Origin: Helicobacter jaachi
GTDB lineage: Bacteria; Campylobacterota; Campylobacteria; Campylobacterales; Helicobacteraceae
Direction: 5' to 3'
NCBI RefSeq assembly: GCF_000763135.2
Contig: NZ_JRPR02000008.1
Coordinates: 1 to 44,455, forward strand
DNA: 44,455 bases
The notes beneath the pieces were generated by a model that did no database searches, was not told where the DNA came from, and saw nothing but the letters and a program-made list of their open reading frames with translations. Positions 39,463-44,455 of this stretch are shown one piece after another. The position numbers were made by a program, and so were the translations under genes. Each line of letters begins with the position of its first letter. Position 1 is the stretch's first letter.

Positions 39463-39676
39463 ATTCTATAACTGAAAATGATAAATTATAGAATCTAGCA
39501 GATTCTATAACGAGCTGCTTTATATCTTAGGACTTGATGAGTATTTACAAGAGGCATAATAACGCTTATTAAAAGCAAGGCATGCTTTATTATTGCAAGA
39601 TTTGCTAATTTTTGCAAGTTTTCTGAAAATATTCAAAGATAAGATATAATCTAGTTATTTTTTTAAGGCTTTATAA
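39463..39676. other. Junction region between type IIG fragment and RM cassette
   Basis: The 214-bp stretch begins with four AGATTCT/AGAATCT words spread over 50 bp, then the out-of-frame type IIG remnant (to 39559). An AT-rich segment with a TAATAACGCTTATTA inverted repeat follows. A TATAAT promoter box lies at 39645-39650 for the methyltransferase. No gene is seen. Confidence 0.5.
39645..39650 (+). promoter_or_regulatory. -10 box for the inserted methyltransferase gene
   Basis: TATAAT, 27 bases before the ATG at 39677. It gives the cassette its own promoter, so it does not depend on the broken type IIG gene. Confidence 0.5.
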
Positions 39677-40885
39677 ATGACTACAGAATCTTTTTTTACA
39701 AACAATCTATTTAATGACAATATTTTAGAGTTATATAATAAAAATATTATAAATAATATAACGATAGAATCTATTAAAAAACTAGGAGTTGAAAAATCAG
39801 ATTCTAATTTAGATAAGCTTATAAATCTTTTTTCTACCACGCAAGAGATTGACTTAAAACGAGAAATTACCTCATCTATTGGCAGACAAACAAATAATGA
39901 TAAAATTTATGAATTTTTAGCCAAAGAAGCCTTTAGTAAGCATTATATGGAAGTGATTTATCAAATGTTTCGCACTTGTCTTTATAAGTCAAAAAATGAT
40001 ATTCGTTTTAAGATTCTAAGGGATAAAATGCTAGAGTTTTACCAAAATGAAGTTATGCAAAAAATGTTTGAATATTACGAATATAAGCAAAGCAAAATCG
40101 CACAAAAATCTTTACAAAAGCAAATCACAAAGCCATCACTTTTAATCGGTGATAATCGCACAACTCTTGATAAAATACAAGATAAACAAATTAATCTTAT
40201 TTTTACTTCGCCACCTTATTATAATGCTAGGCTTTATAGTGATTATGTAAGCTATAAAAGCTATTTAGATTCTATGCAAGAGACATTAAAGCAATGTTAT
40301 AGAATCTTAGAAGATGGTAGATTTATTTTAATAAATATTTCTCCTGTGATTACAAAGCGAGCTGGGCGAGAGTTTGAGAGCATACGCTATCCTATACATT
40401 TTGATTTTCATAGAATCTTGTGTGAAAGTGGATTTTATTTTATTGATGAAATAATATGGATAAAGCCTGAATACTCTGTGCCAAATCGCATAGCTGGATA
40501 TTTGCAAACAAGAAAGGCTCTAAGCTATAAACCAAATTGCATTACAGAGAGTATTTTAGTGTATCGTAAGAACTCGCCCTTTTTACTTGATAAAAATATT
40601 AAAAAATATGATAGAAATTTAATCAATGATAATGAAGTAGATTCTACAAATTGCTGGTATATTAGTCCCAAGGCTAACAAAAATCACCCCGCAGTTTTTC
40701 CTCCTTTGCTTTGTGAAAAAGTTTTGAAATATTATTCTTTTAAAGGCGATGTAGTGTGCGACCCATTTGCTGGTAGTGGGACCTTTGGCAAGGTAGCTGT
40801 AAAAATGGGGCGAATCCCCCTTTTATGTGAGCAAAATTTAGAATATGCAAAGTTGCTTAAACAAGGTGGATTCAATGCGATTTGA
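39677..40885 (+). CDS. Type II DNA methyltransferase, beta class (N4-cytosine or N6-adenine)
   Basis: This 402-aa methyltransferase has motif IV TSPPYY at residues 177-182, before motif I DPFAGSGT at 362-369, the order of the beta class, and NHPAVFP at 336-342. TSPPY is more common in m4C enzymes. The N-terminal 150 residues are helical and resemble no specific domain. The gene is AT-rich relative to its neighbours and precedes the nuclease gene with an 11-base overlap. A mobile type II RM cassette is the simplest reading. Confidence 0.88.
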   Translation: MTTESFFTNNLFNDNILELYNKNIINNITIESIKKLGVEKSDSNLDKLINLFSTTQEIDLKREITSSIGRQTNNDKIYEFLAKEAFSKHYMEVIYQMFRTCLYKSKNDIRFKILRDKMLEFYQNEVMQKMFEYYEYKQSKIAQKSLQKQITKPSLLIGDNRTTLDKIQDKQINLIFTSPPYYNARLYSDYVSYKSYLDSMQETLKQCYRILEDGRFILINISPVITKRAGREFESIRYPIHFDFHRILCESGFYFIDEIIWIKPEYSVPNRIAGYLQTRKALSYKPNCITESILVYRKNSPFLLDKNIKKYDRNLINDNEVDSTNCWYISPKANKNHPAVFPPLLCEKVLKYYSFKGDVVCDPFAGSGTFGKVAVKMGRIPLLCEQNLEYAKLLKQGGFNAI

Positions 40886-41750
40886 TAAAATTATTATTGA
40901 AAAAACCATAGAAAAACTTTTAAGCGGACAAGATTATAGAGAAGAGGTAGTTAATGTTATAAATTTAGAATTTTTAGATTTTAGCCTAGATTTTTTTAAG
41001 CAAATTTTAAACGCAAAAATGAATGATAAAGAACTAAATTTAAAATGGTATAAAGAGCATTTTATAAATAATAAGAATATTGAACCTAGCCAAGCAGCGA
41101 TATTTGCAGGTATGAATAAAAAAACTATAAGTAATATTTATGGCAGTGCTACAAAAGAAATTATGATAAATGTGGCAAATGTAAATATTGATTATTTAGA
41201 ATCTGTTTTAGAATCTTTGGGGAATGATGGTGAAAAATTAGGAATTTGCATAAAAATTTCTTATAAAGATATAGCTGTGGAGTTAAATTTGAATGAAAGC
41301 TTACTTGTAATTAATGCTTTGGCTACTAAAAAAATTGCTTTGCGTGGTGGAGCTTGGAGCAGTATAGGTAAAAGGGTAGAAAAGCCTTTAATGTTAGAAT
41401 TATGCAAAAGAAGTGGCGTTAAAAGCGAGTTTATCAATAGTGAAATTTTTAAGAAAAACGGCGAACTTGACTATGATAGAGAAGTAGATTTTAAACTTTA
41501 TAATAGCAATAAAAGTAAAGAATATAGAATCGAAGTAAAACTAATGGGTAAGGGAAATCCAGAATCTGCAGATGCAGTCATTGCTAGAGACACACATATC
41601 TTTATTGCTGACACTTTAAGCTTACAAAATAAAAATCAACTTAAGGCTTTAAATATTGAATTTTTAGAGCTTAAAAATAATAAAGATTGCATAAAAGATT
41701 TTAGAAATATACTTAAAAAATTAGATATACCTTTTAAAGATTTAATATAA
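40875..41750 (+). CDS. Type II restriction endonuclease, CfrBI-like
   Basis: The 291-aa protein overlaps the methyltransferase end by 11 bases; RBS AAGGTGG precedes the ATG at 40875. A helix-turn-helix-like segment PSQAAIFAGMNKKTISNIYG lies at residues 71-90. A PD-(D/E)XK-type site (Glu203/Asp205 in REVDF, then Glu220-Val-Lys222) follows, with VKLMGKGNPESADAVIARDT afterwards. From memory this block is typical of CfrBI-family nucleases, whose named member cuts CCWWGG; the actual site here is unknown. It is cytoplasmic and acts with the preceding methyltransferase. Confidence 0.7.
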   Translation: MRFDKIIIEKTIEKLLSGQDYREEVVNVINLEFLDFSLDFFKQILNAKMNDKELNLKWYKEHFINNKNIEPSQAAIFAGMNKKTISNIYGSATKEIMINVANVNIDYLESVLESLGNDGEKLGICIKISYKDIAVELNLNESLLVINALATKKIALRGGAWSSIGKRVEKPLMLELCKRSGVKSEFINSEIFKKNGELDYDREVDFKLYNSNKSKEYRIEVKLMGKGNPESADAVIARDTHIFIADTLSLQNKNQLKALNIEFLELKNNKDCIKDFRNILKKLDIPFKDLI

Positions 41751-41756
41751 CGCTAG

Positions 41757-42623
41757 ATTCACGCCCTAAAAGCAAAGATAGAATCAAAGGGCATTCCACT
41801 AAAGCAATGGGATATTTCTATCTATCGTGGCGTTTTGACTGGCTATAATCCTGCCTTTATCATTGATACGCAAACTAGAGATTCTATCCTTAAAAAATGC
41901 AGCAAAAAGGCAGATTCTATCATTAATGGAAAGAGCGAATTTGAACGCACAAAAGAGCTTATAAAGCCCATTTTACGCGGACGCGATATAAAGCGGTATA
42001 GTTATAAATGGGCAGGAGTTTGGCTAATCAATACACATAATGGCTACAAAATAGATTCTAAAACAAAAATACCGCCCATAAATATCGATGAATACCCAGC
42101 ACTAAAAGCACACCTAGATAGATTCTATCCAAAAATATCAAAGCGAACCGATAAAGGAATTACACCTTATAATCTTAGAAATTGTGCGTATTTGCAGGAT
42201 TTTGAGAAGCAGAAAATAAGCTGGCAAAGAGTTACACAAGAGCCTAGATTTATTCTAGAATCTGATTTTTATCTTTTAGATTCTATGGCATTTATAATAA
42301 GTTATTCGCAAGATGAATTGTATTATTTATTAGGATTTTTAAATTCAAAATTAATTTTTTATTATTTTAAGCATATAGGGCATTTATACTCTAATAAGGG
42401 CTTTTTGCTTTCTAATCAATATGTAGAAAAATTTCCTGTGCCAAAAGCCAAAGATATTGACCAAAATATCCACGATAAAATTATTGCACTTGTAAAAGAA
42501 ATCTTAGAAACTAAAAGCAGAGATTCTAAAACCAACACAAAACATTTAGAATCTAAACTAGATTCTGTAATCTACAAACTCTACGCCCTAACCCCAGATG
42601 AAATAAAACTCATAGAATCTTAA
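41757..42623 (+). pseudogene. 3' fragment of the type IIG RM gene (specificity domain)
   Basis: Open from just after 41756, with no proper start (the first possible codon is a TTG at 41835). The reading AKIESKGIPLKQWDISIYRG, VLTGYNPAFIIDTQTRD, IKPILRGRDIKRYSYKWAG, LLGFLNSKLIFYYFKHIG and KLYALTPDEIKLIES is typical of the TaqI/Eco57I-like C-terminal target recognition domain. It belongs with the 5' fragment at 38849; the catalytic methylase core between them is absent. Its last 75 bp recur twice downstream. Confidence 0.85.
42546..42620 (+). repeat. Junction repeat copy A (native 3' end of type IIG gene)
   Basis: Seventy-five bases from TTAGAATCTAAACTAG to ACTCATAGAATCT, coding for the last residues of the specificity fragment. 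Copies B and C differ by two and four bases by eye. Confidence 0.9.
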
Positions 42624-42633
42624 AGGATAAAAT

Positions 42634-43074
42634 ATGAGCAAAAATGATAAAAAAGAACAAAAGCTATATGAAAATTATGTGAATGAAGTAAATAATAGAA
42701 TCAAGACTAATCAAGAATCGCAAGATAAAATGATTTTAACTATTTCATCTGCACTCCTTGCTTTGCTACCATTTGTGTTAGAAAAGTTGCGATTAAATTA
42801 TTTAACACAAACTTTAGTTATATGTTTAATAGTATCTAATACCATTTCACTCATAGCTGTTTTATTATCTTTTTATTTTTGCACCAAAGGAAACAAAGAT
42901 GATGTAAAATACGCAGAAGAATATTATTTACAACACAAAAATGATTCACTTAATAAAAAAAGTCGTTGGACAAATGCAGGTATATTTTGCAATTCTGTGT
43001 CTCTCGTCATGTTTGCTATAACTTTAATAATTTTTGCTACAATCGTCACCATATATTTCTGTAACAAGGAGTAA
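42634..43074 (+). CDS. Small three-helix membrane protein, unknown
   Basis: This 146-aa protein lies 10 bp after the type IIG stop, with RBS AAAGG. It has a charged N-terminal cytoplasmic helix (1-35), a membrane helix (about 39-52), a second (62-86), a charged linker, and a third (about 118-142). The layout is like small SLATT-type membrane effectors in defence islands, but I see no diagnostic motif. It is followed by a short gene whose RBS is inside its end. Confidence 0.6.
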   Translation: MSKNDKKEQKLYENYVNEVNNRIKTNQESQDKMILTISSALLALLPFVLEKLRLNYLTQTLVICLIVSNTISLIAVLLSFYFCTKGNKDDVKYAEEYYLQHKNDSLNKKSRWTNAGIFCNSVSLVMFAITLIIFATIVTIYFCNKE

Positions 43075-43076
43075 AT

Positions 43077-43232
43077 ATGTCTAATCAAAATAATAAAGCA
43101 AATACTGGTAGTGCAAAAATCCAAGATGGCGTGTCTAGTCCTATTATGACAAAAACACCAAATACAAAAGCAAACACCCCAAGCAAACCAAGTAACTCAG
43201 GTAGCAAAAAAAATAGTAGTTTAAAAAAATAG
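43077..43232 (+). CDS. 51-aa low-complexity peptide gene
   Basis: An AAGGAG site overlaps the end of the upstream gene, and the ATG follows its stop by two bases. The peptide (MSNQNNKANTGSAKIQDGVS...) is rich in Asn, Ser, Lys, Thr and Pro, with no membrane helix or Cys. Its tight coupling to the membrane gene suggests a two-gene unit. It could be a disordered partner or inhibitor. It is short enough to be missed by gene callers. Confidence 0.55.
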   Translation: MSNQNNKANTGSAKIQDGVSSPIMTKTPNTKANTPSKPSNSGSKKNSSLKK

Positions 43233-43278
43233 AAGCAAACTATCTACCCAGTCTTAAATTGTGGTTTCCACAAAATCC

Positions 43279-43353
43279 TTAGAATCTAAACTAGATTCTG
43301 TAATCTAGCAACTCTACGCCCTAACCCCAGATGAAATAAAACTCATAGAATCT
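43279..43353 (+). repeat. Junction repeat copy B
   Basis: Second copy of the 75-bp type IIG 3' end, not in any open frame here. It lies directly before the toxin-antitoxin promoter. Confidence 0.9.
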
Positions 43354-43371
43354 AACCACTAGATTCTATGC

Positions 43372-43377
43372 TACAAT
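43372..43377 (+). promoter_or_regulatory. -10 box of the antitoxin-toxin operon
   Basis: TACAAT, with TAAGGAG at 43391-43397 before the ATG at 43405. The same box occurs in the second copy at 44317. Confidence 0.5.
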
Positions 43378-43404
43378 AGCAAGAATTTTTTAAGGAGAAA
43401 TGCA

Positions 43405-43614
43405 ATGACTTTGATTATAGAAAATGTAAGCACAGATTTAGCCAAGGCGATTAAAAGCGTAGCAAAACTAACAAATGCCAAAATAACAACTAAGCCAAGT
43501 GCTAAAAAGCCAAAAGGCGGCGCGCTAAAAGCGGCACTCCAAGAGCTAGAAAATGGCGAATATGAAACATTTGAAAACTTTAAGGCATACAAAAAAGCGA
43601 TGAAAAATGTATAA
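43405..43614 (+). CDS. Putative antitoxin of YafQ-type toxin
   Basis: This 69-aa small basic protein precedes and overlaps the toxin by eight bases. It has an N-terminal segment (MTLIIENVSTDLAKAIKSVA) and a Lys-rich linker, then a helix (ALQELENGEYETFENFKAYKK) which likely neutralises the toxin. Sequence resembles RelB/DinJ-like antitoxins only in size and layout. It probably represses its own promoter. An identical first 35 codons recur at 44350. Confidence 0.7.
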   Translation: MTLIIENVSTDLAKAIKSVAKLTNAKITTKPSAKKPKGGALKAALQELENGEYETFENFKAYKKAMKNV

Positions 43615-43840
43615 AGTGCGCATTTCAAATAGCGATAAAAACCTCGTTGATAACGTGATTGACAAACTCGCACAGGGCAAAATCTTAGAGGCGCAATACA
43701 AAAACCACAAACTAAAAGGCGAATATAAAAACTGCGAAGAATGCCACATAAAGCCCGATTTGCTTTTAATCTATAAAAAACACGAAGACATCTTAGTGCT
43801 AGTGTGCATCGCACTAGGCAGCCACAGCGACTTATTTTAG
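43607..43840 (+). CDS. YafQ-family mRNA interferase toxin
   Basis: This 77-aa RelE/ParE-superfamily toxin has NHKLKGEYKNCEECHIKPDLLLIY and ends in LGSHSDLF, the YafQ signature; His47, Asp51, His73 and Phe77 match the conserved catalytic positions. YafQ toxins cut mRNA on the ribosome. An Arg often seen before the ECHI motif is a Glu here, which may weaken activity. It is translationally coupled to its antitoxin. Confidence 0.82.
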   Translation: MYKVRISNSDKNLVDNVIDKLAQGKILEAQYKNHKLKGEYKNCEECHIKPDLLLIYKKHEDILVLVCIALGSHSDLF

Positions 43841-43854
43841 CTTAGAATCTAAGC
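43840..43854. promoter_or_regulatory. Palindrome before the XRE gene (possible operator)
   Basis: GCTTAGAATCTAAGC is a perfect 7-bp inverted repeat around one A, and it overlaps the toxin stop. It sits 40 bases before the XRE start and may be its operator, or a consequence of the AGAATCT word. Confidence 0.4.
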
Positions 43855-43894
43855 ATGAGCTAGATTTAGCATTAAAGCGAGCAAAGGAGATAAA

Positions 43895-44176
43895 ATGAGA
43901 AAAGATTTTAAAAGTTTTAAACAAGAGGCGTTGAAAAACCCTGAAGTAAGGGCGATTTATGATAGTTTGAGCGATGAATTTGAGCTAAAAAGTAAGCTAA
44001 TTTCTTTAAGAAAAGCGGCAAATATGACGCAAGAAGAGATTGCAAAAAAGATGAATACGACTAAAAGTAGCATTTCTCGTCTTGAGAGCTTAAATGCGAA
44101 AAATTCGCCTAGTCTTGCTACCCTAAAGGCGTATGCAAACGCACTTGGCAAAAAGCTAAAAGTCGAATTTTTATAA
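43895..44176 (+). CDS. XRE/HigA-like helix-turn-helix protein
   Basis: The 93-aa protein has a DNA-binding HTH (about residues 35-62, ANMTQEEIAKKMNTTKSSIS) and SRLESLNAK...PSLATLKAYANALGKKLKVEFL, as in HigA antitoxins. AAAGGAG precedes the ATG. No HigB toxin lies beside it; it follows a YafQ toxin that already has an antitoxin, so it may be an added regulator or an orphan antitoxin. Confidence 0.8.
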   Translation: MRKDFKSFKQEALKNPEVRAIYDSLSDEFELKSKLISLRKAANMTQEEIAKKMNTTKSSISRLESLNAKNSPSLATLKAYANALGKKLKVEFL

Positions 44177-44223
44177 TAATTTTTGCAAAAGATTCTATAA
44201 AAAATTTAGATTCCATAAAATCC

Positions 44224-44298
44224 TTAGAATCTAAACTAGATTCCATAATCTACCAGCTCTACGCCCTAACCCCAGATGAAATAAAACTCATAGAATCT
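44224..44298 (+). repeat. Junction repeat copy C
   Basis: Third copy of the 75-bp type IIG 3' end, followed again by the toxin-antitoxin promoter. It is exactly 945 bp after copy B. Confidence 0.9.
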
Positions 44299-44349
44299 AA
44301 CCGCTAGATTCTATGCTACAATAGCAAGAATTTTTTAAGGAGAAATGCA

Positions 44350-44455
44350 ATGACTTTGATTATAGAAAATGTAAGCACAGATTTAGCCAAGGCGATTAAA
44401 AGCGTAGCAAAACTAACAAATGCCAAAATAACAACTAAGCCAAGTGCTAAAAAGC
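44350..44455 (+). CDS. Second antitoxin copy, cut by the window end
   Basis: The first 35 codons are identical to the antitoxin at 43405, with the same promoter and ribosome site. The gene runs off the window, so whether it has its own toxin is unknown. Confidence 0.85.
   Translation, partial: MTLIIENVSTDLAKAIKSVAKLTNAKITTKPSAKK

Larger units (their letters stand above)
43266..44455 (+). repeat. 945-bp-period tandem duplication of the toxin-antitoxin module
   Basis: From about 43266 onwards the sequence recurs 945 bp later (44211 onwards). After the junction repeat, about 157 bp match with one difference. The second unit is incomplete in the window. Confidence 0.85.

Noticed and set aside
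41835-42623. Separate gene starting at TTG 41835
   Set aside because: The open frame extends upstream with clear family sequence and no RBS at the TTG; treated as a 3' fragment of the type IIG gene.
43371-43814. 147-aa minus-strand frame over the toxin-antitoxin pair
   Set aside because: Antisense to two convincing coupled genes; Leu/Phe/Cys-rich shadow.
42546-44298. The three 75-bp repeats as a CRISPR array
   Set aside because: Spacing is 650-870 bp with genes between, and the repeat is coding sequence; no spacers or cas genes.

Overview
The window looks like a chromosomal segment of an enterohepatic-type Helicobacter (Campylobacterota). The evidence is low to moderate GC, gene blocks that match H. 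pylori gene order as I remember it (ychF-pepA-dedA-apt-rpiB-lepB-folD; leuS-lptE-folC-csd2-csd1-ccmA-mfd; tatB-tatC-queA-rsmG; serS-TPR protein), Hcp-like Sel1 repeats, and homopolymeric phase-variation tracts. I cannot fix the species from this sequence alone.

Layout. 1-3.4 kb: an outer-membrane protein, a TPR-glycosyltransferase fusion and a Sel1/Hcp protein. 3.4-10.1 kb (minus strand): a compact housekeeping run from folD to ychF. 10.2-22.8 kb (plus strand): a cytochrome c, a MarC transporter, leuS, an LptE-like lipoprotein, a degenerate GGDEF-like protein, folC, the cell-shape set csd2-csd1-ccmA, mfd, three small unknown genes and tRNA-Ser(GGA). 22.9-26 kb (minus): tatB-tatC-queA-rsmG, joined by 4-bp overlaps. 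26.3-30 kb: serS and a large TPR membrane protein. 30-31.5 kb (minus): gmd and a small Cys-rich lipoprotein. 31.6 kb: an HD-domain protein. 33.2-38.8 kb: a gtrB-gtrC-gtrA surface-glycan modification cluster, kdsB and a MATE exporter. gtrB and gtrC each carry a homopolymer tract close to the start codon (12 C and 11 G), and both read out of frame here.

38.8 kb to the end is an accessory island. A type IIG restriction-modification gene, also behind a G11 tract and out of frame, survives only as 5' and 3' fragments. Its middle has been replaced by an AT-rich two-gene type II RM cassette (beta-class methyltransferase plus PD-(D/E)XK nuclease). Downstream, the last 75 bp of the type IIG gene occur three times, at 42546, 43279 and 44224, each directly upstream of a small cargo module: first a membrane protein with a 51-aa low-complexity peptide, then an antitoxin/YafQ-type toxin/XRE module, then a second copy of that toxin-antitoxin module (945-bp spacing), which runs off the window. 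The 3' end of the RM gene thus looks like a repeated junction for stacking small defence or addiction modules. This is the most system-like novelty in the window.

Across the whole window the word AGAATCT and its reverse complement AGATTCT occur about 150 times by hand count. That is roughly one per 300 bp and about fifteen times my rough expectation. They lie in genes and gaps, on both strands, and they contain GANTC. This may be a genome-wide signal such as an uptake, methylation or segregation word.
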